Below, piece by piece: positions 8,101-14,182 of a stretch of 64,000 nt of DNA (within the stretch, counting starts at the first letter, position 1; every line of letters starts with the position of its first letter). This DNA comes from Lactobacillaceae bacterium (GTDB taxonomy: Bacteria; Pseudomonadota; Alphaproteobacteria; RF32; CAG-239). The notes under the pieces are model-generated. The model worked only from the letters and a program-made list of their open reading frames with translations. It had not been told where the DNA came from and did not search any database. A program made the position numbers and the translations under genes. The stretch is taken from contig JAISVX010000003.1 of assembly GCA_031271345.1 (NCBI GenBank), positions 62,001 through 126,000 on the forward strand, given 5' to 3'.

Positions 8101-9884
8101 ACACTTGGGGCGGCAGTGTAAACCTTTCGTCAGGAACTCTTAATGTCGACAACGTTGCGTCAAACGGACAAATTACAGCATCTGGCGGAAATCTAAACCT
8201 TGTAAACGGCAGCATTGACGTTGCTGGAGACAGTTCGGTTGCTTTAGCTGCGACCTTAAATCTTGCTTCTGGAACCAATCTGAATATCTCTAACGATGGC
8301 TCTGTTGGACTTAGCAACAGCGATGTTTGGAAAGGTACTGTTAACGTGGGCGATGACGGCATTCTTTATCTTAATGCTTTCTCAAACTCGGTTAACGATA
8401 CGGAAGATAAAGCATTGGTATATAACGGCGGCAAAATCATCTTGGATAACGGAACTAATTTCACCAACGGCGATAACGTGACGTTTAATGCAAACCCTGA
8501 TATGGATATTAATGATAATTCGGTGTTTAACCTTGCTTATGACGAAAGCGATCCGTCAAAATATGCATTCGCCGGTTTTAACTCTTTATCCATGAACAAC
8601 GGCACGCTGAACGCGATGAACGGCGTGGTCAGCAATTATGCGATTAATGAATTGACCGTTGCCAACACTGCAAACTTCGGCGTCGACGTTGACGGAAGCG
8701 GTCAGCAGGCGGAGATATTCTCAATCGGAACATTATTTGGCGGCGGCAATATAAACCTGTCCAGTTTCCAGGTGTTGAGCGCTCCTACGGATGTTACAAT
8801 TCCATTCCACGTCTTCCAAATTAGCGACGACCAGTCAACAGGCGTGACTTTTACAGAATCTGTGGGAAATGTTAAAACTCCGATTTACACTTATACTCTT
8901 ACGCCTGACGAAACAAATCCAGGCTGGTATATCTTAACAAGAAACGACAACTCAGGCAGCATTAACTCGCAGGCAAGGCGCGGTCAGGTAGCGTCTAATG
9001 CGGCTTATCTGAACCAGCAGATGTTGAACAGCATATTGCTTGATCACGTTTATTTGGACAGCAACGTTCAGCCTTGTGATATTTTCGAGCCATGGCAGTT
9101 TGTACAAAGCAGAAAAGGCATGTGGGTTAAAACTTATTCAAACTCTGGACATTTCTCTTTGGGCGGCAACTTGAAAAAAGTTGATAATGACGCCAACGGT
9201 TTGATTGCCGGACTTGATATGGAATCAATTTATCTTGGCAGCAACTGGCAGTTCGTGCCTACGGTTTTTGCCGCATATAATGGCGGAAGCCAGAAATATG
9301 ACGATGTGAAATTGTATCAAAAAGGCGGTCAGGGCGGATTTATGGGAACAATTTCTAAGAGAAACTTCATAACCTCATTGATGCTTTATGCAGGCGGTTA
9401 TCAGTCAGATATGAAGGTTACTGGTCATAAAGACACAACTGACAATTGGTTTGCGGGTACGGCGGCGAAAGCGGCATATAATATCAATGCTGGAAACAAC
9501 TTTATTGTTCAGCCAAGCTTGGCGGCGTCATATAATTATTATGGCAGCCAGTCTTGGAACTCTAACTTTGGTTCAATAGCGATGAAAACAGGAAGCTTGG
9601 ACGGCGTTGTAGTTGCTCCCGGTCTTAACCTTATCTATGGTCAGCCGCACTGGAACGTAAATGCGGGCATAAGATATATGTATAATATCGGCGGAAAATC
9701 TGAAGGCAGCGCAGGCGGCGTTAAACTTCCAGAAGCGGATATTGGCGGCGGCTATGTTGAATACAGTTTGGGCAGTACGGCTCATGTCAACGACAACTTG
9801 TCATTTGACGGCAAAGTTTCTTATGATAAAGGCAGCCGTGTTGACAGCTTAGGCGGTCAAGTGGGCGTAACCTGGAGATTTTAG
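2178..9884 (+). CDS. Giant autotransporter adhesin (type Va secretion)
   Basis: About 2568 residues. The N-terminus MVSFKICRNIFILVLMSG..SLPAHA is a Sec signal peptide. A passenger of roughly 2280 residues follows, rich in Asn, Gly, Ser and Thr with recurring GGAIYN / FSGN segments, as in polymorphic membrane protein and beta-helix adhesins. Residues ~2313-2568 form the C-terminal beta-barrel, starting near KGMWVKTYSNSGHF and ending in the aromatic WRF typical of BAM substrates. Near residues 936-1130 the passenger contains about 90-residue repeats (GTFxQ..GTT, then INKTAGGTLN). A TTG at 2160 gives a slightly longer ORF; I prefer the ATG at 2178 because it starts directly at the signal peptide. 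A surface-exposed adhesion or autoaggregation role is inferred. Confidence 0.9.
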   Translation: MVSFKICRNIFILVLMSGTFSLPAHAVDVNSWHPLRSALTGGDANINITGSFNAETCTGFLCVQNENNTTALTSGSYNIIGNGYTISLGTNSYRRFRFNGSGTSSITGLTIQNAAGGAIPAGLQGGAISNSQTLTITNSIITNNRSRDGGGGIYNSGTLNLYGGTQIINNDTEEYTTSRNGGGIYNDGTVNVDSASGQVDINGNKLDSGNTVNMEGRGAGIYTNGTLNITSNNGNAVNLNSNTTTGISTSSRATAYGGAIYINSGATTITANSGDITIDSNNGGSTSTSTGGASGYGGAIANNGGSLNISSLGGNISLSGNHVDITPDNALSNQNNTQARGGAIYNVANSSTITAGAGTAITIDNNQLNILARPERNAYMLGGAIYNSAALNINANGGTVSLSGNSINGGTGEDTWTEGGAIQNSGTATIAAGNGGSVTIANNTIIGQGDSAGDEEGGTTGGAIHNEGTLNLTTSDTNSAITFSGNTANGVAQDIYNKNGTINVNGSAGSVIIGSGLEGNGTVSKTNNGILELSAANNRFSGVYTQTGGIVKINADGTMLNNGGASNNTISGGEMQVVMTDGGGNWDKAIGSFDSNGALTYLASTAAAVNLDNVGDLMTNATFADDTDLIFDANTNMTEKANYNLNANLAKDKLDRVIFRNSNVILGANNDFNKYGLVNSNLDMRNGSSTDAKTFSDLSVTTSTLSFDANFTDGGSGLALTSDKLVNNTSTSGSNTIALGTVNFNTAGNNDTGEHFEYKTTVLTGLTFENYLGTTYVNTAIYRYKLSTSGADIKLTANAFADEYSLEAMNVKSGDRDFNFAVYGTAASQTYLNGVNLSNAAIGNFNVLGRSGYSDIIDAGEYSLFNLTDATTLTVQDVTLQNASGVDINVATADALVYLKGNVTVADGISGIDAANIYKNDSGTLSLDGDSSGYLGTFTQSAGTTNVASGFFGGASNITGGTVNFSDGSSIASTGIVDLSSGVNANFIQTAGNSVDVDGKFTGAGEINKTAGGTLNLNNDNSGFTGTFAQTLGTTTVNSAFFGGTNSINGGILNFNDGSALASGTGGTVALGAGVINFTQTGGSSFDTDGKITGTGTINKTAGGTLNMTGDNSNFTGIFNQEAGATVASGTLFNTTMNIKNGSIELTNGAHFAANSKLAIASAAELDITNTTSAISIAASNLTGYNGTYGNIDKTGSGNLNLSGDFSGYGGIFTQETGTTILASGSKMFGGNSANNLIKGGTLQVISASDTDLNQTVTLSGGSLEYLSETSDTLTVSSSNLSNVVVSSSGTTIKFGSNSSEKAKYELAESIVKGTGTTIAFEDSDVKIGSNDFKDDTTYSFKDSTIDLTTSGNTPSINQTEFNNLVTDNSSLNIDLVFNRESGSSTEILVDQLVNNGAEQVVELGLIKFYDQYDDGTLGTQSVNVLTGVKFKEAKSVDYYTTLHSYKVSTNDTLDGLDIEFDSHASANSLYIANGDLNEERVFSFTHYNDPETEYIYNIDQDLGTTASGHFTVMGDAAGPDMNTISGKIVDSDGNLTGDRGSFFKLENAGTTLVIQDLTIEDALADGVSDTGNGSVIVSAASDAQTTISNVTLKSNDASGNGGAIYNSDGTITITSATISGNTAGGDGGAVYNNSTLNLTADAGRNITFSGNYADSVDGETGTNNDIYNASNGVINIDGTGTVNIESGISGEGEINKLESGTFNIMADSSSYTGDFNQSAGTTNVTDKFFQGASKIDGGSLVFGADGSLGGGTITVAENTTNNTTGTVNFNSGSSMTGGSISMTDGALTFTSSTLSGGSVAASGGELNWLGTSSKTSAAEINVTDGKVNLGANSELDLNNSSDTISADIEMAGTSTLNNSSGNVTFQTDSIVAGAIINSKNVTFNALSHDYRSGTGTFTQTDSNGVFTLENGSVVIAGSNFNMTDGTLNIGVAPDPDNVFVVANGFTLVDDVVVNIIPDNELNVEGGTANLGSDDTWGGSVNLSSGTLNVDNVASNGQITASGGNLNLVNGSIDVAGDSSVALAATLNLASGTNLNISNDGSVGLSNSDVWKGTVNVGDDGILYLNAFSNSVNDTEDKALVYNGGKIILDNGTNFTNGDNVTFNANPDMDINDNSVFNLAYDESDPSKYAFAGFNSLSMNNGTLNAMNGVVSNYAINELTVANTANFGVDVDGSGQQAEIFSIGTLFGGGNINLSSFQVLSAPTDVTIPFHVFQISDDQSTGVTFTESVGNVKTPIYTYTLTPDETNPGWYILTRNDNSGSINSQARRGQVASNAAYLNQQMLNSILLDHVYLDSNVQPCDIFEPWQFVQSRKGMWVKTYSNSGHFSLGGNLKKVDNDANGLIAGLDMESIYLGSNWQFVPTVFAAYNGGSQKYDDVKLYQKGGQGGFMGTISKRNFITSLMLYAGGYQSDMKVTGHKDTTDNWFAGTAAKAAYNINAGNNFIVQPSLAASYNYYGSQSWNSNFGSIAMKTGSLDGVVVAPGLNLIYGQPHWNVNAGIRYMYNIGGKSEGSAGGVKLPEADIGGGYVEYSLGSTAHVNDNLSFDGKVSYDKGSRVDSLGGQVGVTWRF
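4980..5560 (+). repeat. Internal ~270-bp repeats in the autotransporter passenger
   Basis: The coding sequence for GTFxQxxGTT...FFGG...INGG...DGS...INKTAGGTLN recurs with a period of about 270 bp: INKTAGGTLN begins near 5194 and again near 5467. Degenerate later copies are near 5750 and 7260-7400. In-frame repeats of this kind can expand or contract by recombination and so alter passenger length. Confidence 0.7.
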
Positions 9885-9909
9885 TCTCGCAAGACTACGA
9901 AAAAAGAAT

Positions 9910-9950
9910 CCCCGTGGAATGTTTTGATTGCTCCGCGGGGTTTTTCTTTT
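9910..9950 (+). terminator. Rho-independent terminator after the giant autotransporter
   Basis: CCCCGTGGA pairs with TCCGCGGGG (9 bp with one G-T) and is followed by TTTTTCTTTTT, 25 bases after the autotransporter stop. Confidence 0.9.
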
Positions 9951-9963
9951 TGTACAAGAAAAA

Positions 9964-9992
9964 TTGACAAAATTGAGGAAGGAATATATTAT
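9964..9992 (+). promoter_or_regulatory. Strong sigma70-type promoter for the gene at 10016
   Basis: A perfect TTGACA at 9964-9969, exactly 17 bases, then TATTAT at 9987-9992. The predicted transcript start lies about 15 bases before the ATG at 10016, leaving room only for the AGGAGG ribosome site. Confidence 0.75.
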
Positions 9993-10015
9993 AAAGGGAA
10001 TTCAAGGAGGACTCA

Positions 10016-11107
10016 ATGGCGGAAATAGAGTTTACATCAAACGAGTTATCAAGTTTTTATGAGCTTTGGACATCAATTCTGGGTTCTAAGGATAAAGAAA
10101 TTGATGAAAATTTAAATATTTCTCGTTCAGAAAAAGATAACCGGGAGTTCAAACAATATGCCAAAGAATTAAAAGCCGTAAAGCCTGATGGTCCGATTTT
10201 TGACGGGCTTAAAAAGTTGTCCGCGGAGTTGTTTAAAGACAACGGTTCAATTAAGACTTTTGACGACTTTAAAAGCTTTGTAAAAGATAATGTTTCTGAC
10301 AAATATGATTATGCTCTGACTAATTTATACAAACCGTTTCATGAGTTTTATAGTTCTGCCGAAGTAGTAAAAGAAAGAGAAGCCGCAGTGCGGGCATTGG
10401 GCAGTTTCGGCTATGGCAAAGAATTGGGCAATATGTATAAATTTTTCAATGTTTCGGAAGATTTTAAAATCAAGGGCAATATAAATTTATATCAGACAAC
10501 GTTTACTAATGACGGCACCGCTGTGAGCGGCGGATTTTTTATGAATGCGGCTATAGCCGATAAAAATGATACCTGCCTGGGAAACTCAGCTGTTCAGGAA
10601 CGCAAAGTATCAACGCCGCTGCATGAAAGCGCCCACCTTTTGTTTGGAAAGTCTAAAGAGTGGTTGTTCAAAAATGAAATAGACCGGGTTTTAAAGGGAA
10701 AAGCTCCCGCGCTTGGCGGCGCTAGCAGGGTTGTGTCGATACTTAAAAACTATTTCGAAAAAAATCCTGAGGCGAAAAGAGACGGCAATGTTGACGACAA
10801 TCTTTCAGGCTCAATGCTCGCTGCTATTCATGAATCATTCGGAGCCAGTGCCAGTGCTTTAATTGACGAGAAAAAACAACCTGGATATGACGCTGCAAAA
10901 GATAAGAAAAGAAAATGGTATTATGGCTTTGATGGCGCCGATAAACTTGCCCCGATTGTTTATCCCATATTTAAAGAATATATTTCTAAAGGCAAAATGC
11001 TTGACGATAAGTTTTATAATAAACTTGCCGATAATATGCGTGATTTTGGACTTGAAAAAGGAAAACATCTCGGACAGCAGGAGCATAAATCAACATTACA
11101 TCATTAA
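10016..11107 (+). CDS. Unknown protein with a zincin-like HESAH motif
   Basis: A 363-residue protein I do not recognise. It has no signal peptide. The segment STPLHESAHLLFG (about 199-211) contains HExxH at 203-207, flanked by hydrophobic residues as in zinc metallopeptidases; E275 in AAIHESFGASAS is a plausible third metal ligand. The N-terminal ~120 residues look helical and charged. A strong promoter and an AGGAGG site drive it, and a MORN-type gene follows 35 bases later. A cytosolic or secreted (signal-less) metallopeptidase is possible but unproven; the motif could also be fortuitous. Confidence 0.75.
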   Translation: MAEIEFTSNELSSFYELWTSILGSKDKEIDENLNISRSEKDNREFKQYAKELKAVKPDGPIFDGLKKLSAELFKDNGSIKTFDDFKSFVKDNVSDKYDYALTNLYKPFHEFYSSAEVVKEREAAVRALGSFGYGKELGNMYKFFNVSEDFKIKGNINLYQTTFTNDGTAVSGGFFMNAAIADKNDTCLGNSAVQERKVSTPLHESAHLLFGKSKEWLFKNEIDRVLKGKAPALGGASRVVSILKNYFEKNPEAKRDGNVDDNLSGSMLAAIHESFGASASALIDEKKQPGYDAAKDKKRKWYYGFDGADKLAPIVYPIFKEYISKGKMLDDKFYNKLADNMRDFGLEKGKHLGQQEHKSTLHH

Positions 11108-11142
11108 AATTGCTATATACTTTTCCAATTAGGAGGAAAAAC

Positions 11143-11844
11143 ATGAAAAAAGGCTTATTGATTTTGCTATGTTTTATAATAAATATAAATTTTGTTAATG
11201 CTGAAAAAATATATGCTGAAAAAGATGTGATACCTAATGATTATTATCATATAGACGAGGACACAATTGTTTTGGACGCTAAAACAAAACAGCCGGTTAC
11301 CGGGCTGCTAATAATGGAAAGAGAGCATTGGATTCCAAACAAAATAGAACTGCCTCTTAAAAACGGGAAAATGGATGGAATTAAAAAGCAGTATGTTGAT
11401 AATATTTTAGATGAAGAAGTGCAGTATAAAAATGGCAAAAGAACCGGCGTGCAGAGAAACTATTACAAAAACGGAAAATTAAGCGGCGAGTTTTTAAATG
11501 GATTAGATAAATATTATGACGAAAACGGCGTTTTATATATGGAAGAATATAAAACCTGGAACGGCAATAAAGAAAAAACGCTTTTTTATTATCCTAATGG
11601 AAACTTAAAAGAAGAAACTCATTTTGAAACTTCTTTTGGAAGGCTGTATATACACCCAAAAAAACATGGAGAGGCGAAAACTTATTATGAAAACGGGCAT
11701 GTAAAAAGCGAACTGTATTTTAATAAAGGGATTATAGAAAAAGGGTTTATGTATGGAGCTGATGGAAAAAAACAAAAATTGACCGATGACGAGATAGCAA
11801 AACTAAATAAAGAAGAAAAAGATAATGCGGCTGGAATGAAATAA
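11143..11844 (+). CDS. Secreted or periplasmic MORN-variant repeat protein
   Basis: About 233 residues starting at the ATG after a perfect AGGAGG (11131-11136); the longer in-frame start at 11110 has no ribosome site. MKKGLLILLCFIININFVNA is a signal peptide. The body contains repeated 'YYxNGxLxxE' units (YKNGKRTG, YYKNGKLSGE, YYDENGVLY, FYYPNGNLKEE, YYENGHVKSE), the antitoxin-YwqK / MORN_2 type of repeat seen in many exported proteins of unknown role. It lies 35 bases after the HESAH-motif gene and 25 bases before the PEP-domain gene, so the three may be co-transcribed. Confidence 0.75.
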   Translation: MKKGLLILLCFIININFVNAEKIYAEKDVIPNDYYHIDEDTIVLDAKTKQPVTGLLIMEREHWIPNKIELPLKNGKMDGIKKQYVDNILDEEVQYKNGKRTGVQRNYYKNGKLSGEFLNGLDKYYDENGVLYMEEYKTWNGNKEKTLFYYPNGNLKEETHFETSFGRLYIHPKKHGEAKTYYENGHVKSELYFNKGIIEKGFMYGADGKKQKLTDDEIAKLNKEEKDNAAGMK

Positions 11845-11869
11845 AACAAACCATAAGGAAGTATGAATT

Positions 11870-12751
11870 ATGAAATATTTAATCGGGCTGCAGGCAGAAC
11901 CGTTGACCGATAAAGTAAATGACAAGTTTACCGGCGTCGGGATGATAAGAAGCGAATATTTGTGCCGAAGCATTGAAGAATATTTTCCCTTGCAGTCTTG
12001 CCGCGACTTCATTTATGAATATGTTGACAATATATGCCGGGTGTTTGCAGACGGTGAGGTTTGGTATCGCACCGCCGAGCTTATCGCCCCAGAAATTAAT
12101 GTGCTGAAAGGCGCTGACCACGTATTTGAAGAAAAGCATTATCTGTTGGGTTTGCGCGGCGTAAGGCGCGGCTTGAAGTACCAGGAAACATTCATGTTGG
12201 AGCTTGATAATATTGCAAAACTCTCAACTATACGTCCAAACTTAAACGTTTTATTTCCTTATATTAAAGATGCTGCAGAGTTGGAAAAATGTCTTGAAAT
12301 GCTCCGCAAAGTCAACTTTGCAAATAAATACGGCATTATGGCGGAAATACCTTCGGCAATTATAACTCTTGAAGATTTTCTTGCTTTAGGAGTTTCAAAT
12401 GTTACCGTCGGCGTCAATGATTTGACAAGTCTAACCCTTGGCACATATCGCGAGAGCGGTTATCACGACTGCACTCATCCCGCGGTAATAAAGCTTATTG
12501 AAACGGTGATTGATAAAGTTAGAACCTATGGTCAAAAAGGGGCGGTAGTTAATGTCGCGGGTACGGTGAATAAAAAGCTATGCGATATTTGCAAAAAGCT
12601 TGGGGCTGATAACTTTATCATTAACTATCCTTTGATACCGGGAATATTGGGAACAGACCCAGCAGCCTTGCCTTACATCAACCAGCTGAAAGAAATAAAG
12701 GCATTAACCAAGAAACGACGCCTGGAGGCTGAGAACGCAGAGCTAAAATAG
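11870..12751 (+). CDS. Stand-alone PEP-utilising enzyme TIM-barrel domain, probable pseudoenzyme
   Basis: 293 residues covering only the C-terminal PEP/pyruvate-binding barrel of the PtsI / PEP synthase / PPDK family. Visible family motifs: GVGMIRSEYL (22-31), GLRGVRRGL (94-102), IMAEIPSA (156-163, metal-binding Glu) and GVNDLTSLTLG (181-191). The phospho-histidine swivel domain and any ATP-grasp domain are absent. At the position of the catalytic C-G motif the protein has VNVAG (227-231), so the general-acid Cys appears to be Ala. PEP or pyruvate binding is therefore plausible, phosphotransfer less so. It sits in a short operon-like run with a GNAT gene 20 bases downstream. Confidence 0.75.
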   Translation: MKYLIGLQAEPLTDKVNDKFTGVGMIRSEYLCRSIEEYFPLQSCRDFIYEYVDNICRVFADGEVWYRTAELIAPEINVLKGADHVFEEKHYLLGLRGVRRGLKYQETFMLELDNIAKLSTIRPNLNVLFPYIKDAAELEKCLEMLRKVNFANKYGIMAEIPSAIITLEDFLALGVSNVTVGVNDLTSLTLGTYRESGYHDCTHPAVIKLIETVIDKVRTYGQKGAVVNVAGTVNKKLCDICKKLGADNFIINYPLIPGILGTDPAALPYINQLKEIKALTKKRRLEAENAELK

Positions 12752-12771
12752 AATGTAAAGAGGGGTACAAA

Positions 12772-13263
12772 ATGAAGTTTGAATTATTTACCGGTCAGGA
12801 AGAGTTTGAAGATTATTTGTGCGTTGCTGCACTGTCGGTAATTTCCGACAATGAAGAAGTTCATATCACAAAAAAATTCAGAGAAGAAATAAGTCTCGCT
12901 TTTAAGTATACTCAATCGCTTCGTAAAAATTATCGTCTCAAATATGCACCCTGGGTTTTATATGCCTTAAGAGATGATCAGGGTGATATTGTGGGCAGTA
13001 TAGCTTTGGGGCGGGAGAATCATTTATTCAAAGCCGGGCAGCTTGAATATGTGGCGATTAGAAGAGACCAGCAGAAAAAAGGGCTGGGTAAATTTCTAAT
13101 TTGTTCTGCCATAAATGAGGTAAAGCAGCATTCTGATTACAGGCATATAACTCTTACTACAGACAAAAACGGAGTGGCTTTTTATGAAAAATGCGGCTTA
13201 ACGCTTGCTGGTATATTAAAGTTTGGCAAAAGAAACCGCTATTTTCTGACTAAAAAAATATAG
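12772..13263 (+). CDS. GNAT family N-acetyltransferase
   Basis: 163 residues with the GNAT core. The strand LEYVAIRRDQQKKGLGKFL (91-109) holds the acetyl-CoA pyrophosphate loop (Q/R-x-x-G-x-G; here QKKGLG), and a C-terminal GVAFYEKCGL is the usual motif-B Tyr helix. The acceptor cannot be predicted. The ATG is preceded by AGAGG and lies 20 bases after the PEP-domain gene, suggesting co-expression. Confidence 0.85.
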   Translation: MKFELFTGQEEFEDYLCVAALSVISDNEEVHITKKFREEISLAFKYTQSLRKNYRLKYAPWVLYALRDDQGDIVGSIALGRENHLFKAGQLEYVAIRRDQQKKGLGKFLICSAINEVKQHSDYRHITLTTDKNGVAFYEKCGLTLAGILKFGKRNRYFLTKKI

Positions 13264-13268
13264 CGGAA

Positions 13269-13401
13269 TTAGTCCGAACCCAAAAGCTCCTTCAAATCTT
13301 TTTTCAGTTGTTCTGCCGAAGTAAAGAGTATCACATTAAATCCTAATTTTGCCGCCGCGTCTAATATCCATTTTTTTCATTGTTTTTCTTACTGCCGGCA
13401 T
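13269..13401 (-). pseudogene. Frameshifted small ORF (about 43 codons if repaired)
   Basis: On the minus strand an ATG (first base 13401) with a good GGAGAGAGG ribosome site opens MPAVRKTMKK, then meets a run of seven A. Removing one A joins it to an in-frame tail WILDAAAKLGFNVILF...LLGSD ending in TAA at 13269-13271. Without the correction the frame stops soon after. The peptide looks like coding sequence but I do not recognise it. It may be a remnant, a sequencing or assembly error, or a slippage site. The rest of the 13264-13576 gap shows only AT-rich sequence. Confidence 0.4.
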
Positions 13402-13576
13402 GATAGACCTCTCTCCAATTTAATAAAAGCATTATATACGGAATTAAATATAACTATATAAAAAAATTGCGTTTTACTTGATAACACTTGACATAATGTA
13501 AATAATCAACTATTGGTTGTGTTGATTTTTATTTTTTGTTTTTTATTTATTTTAACTTAATTTAAATTTTATTTTT

Positions 13577-14041
13577 ATGAAAAAAGGATTTGTAATCTTG
13601 TCGATGGGGATCGCATTGTTATTCGCATCGTGTGAAAAATCGGAAGTTTTCGAACGATCGAAAGTTCTTGAACAGACTGAAGCAAACGCCGTAACCAGAG
13701 CGCCGGCGCAAAATTTCGACATCCGAGTTGTAGATTGGAATCAAGTCTACCAATACTCCGTGTGGGGAGGAAGCCATGGCGACATAGACATCTCTCTGCC
13801 TGCAGGGCTTACCGGTAATTATATTATCGGCGGCACCGTGTTTGCGGTAGAGCTTACCAACGGCGGATGGGCAATTTTTGTAACTGCCGGAGGGTCTGGC
13901 TGCTCGGTAACGATGTCCGCCACAGCGCCGACACCCAGCGGGACTGCAATCATGTCTTTCGTGATGATAGACGCCAGTGCAGGTATCGCAATTGCTCAGG
14001 TTAAATCAAACGGTGATGTCATCACTTTTTATGCGCAGTAA
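13577..14041 (+). CDS. Bacteroidota-like lipoprotein, unknown function
   Basis: 154 residues with a lipoprotein signal (MKKGFVILSMGIALLFASC, lipid Cys19) followed by EKSE, which partly fits the Bacteroidota lipoprotein export signal (K then acidic residues just after the Cys). A VTRAP segment near 39-43 is also typical of gut Bacteroidales secreted proteins. The remainder is a small Gly/Ser/Thr-rich beta domain. There is no Shine-Dalgarno sequence; the ATG follows an A/T-only leader, as is usual in Bacteroides and unlike the neighbours here. A strong terminator follows. Horizontal acquisition is inferred. Confidence 0.7.
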   Translation: MKKGFVILSMGIALLFASCEKSEVFERSKVLEQTEANAVTRAPAQNFDIRVVDWNQVYQYSVWGGSHGDIDISLPAGLTGNYIIGGTVFAVELTNGGWAIFVTAGGSGCSVTMSATAPTPSGTAIMSFVMIDASAGIAIAQVKSNGDVITFYAQ

Positions 14042-14052
14042 CCTGCCCAATC

Positions 14053-14084
14053 AAAACCTCGGAACAGAAATGTTCCGAGGTTTT
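14053..14084 (+). terminator. Rho-independent terminator after the small lipoprotein
   Basis: A 10-bp perfect stem CCTCGGAACA / TGTTCCGAGG with GAAA loop and TTTT tail. Confidence 0.85.
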
Positions 14085-14182
14085 AACTATTTAAAAAGTG
14101 TCTATTAAGGATTATTTCATTTTTTAGTTGTATTTATTATTATGTATATTTCTAAGCGTTTAGTTTTTTAGGAGGGAATATT

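Noticed and set aside
2178-9884. Tandem DNA repeats here as a CRISPR array
   Set aside because: The repeats are in frame, degenerate and ~270 bp long; no short identical repeats with unique spacers occur anywhere in the window.
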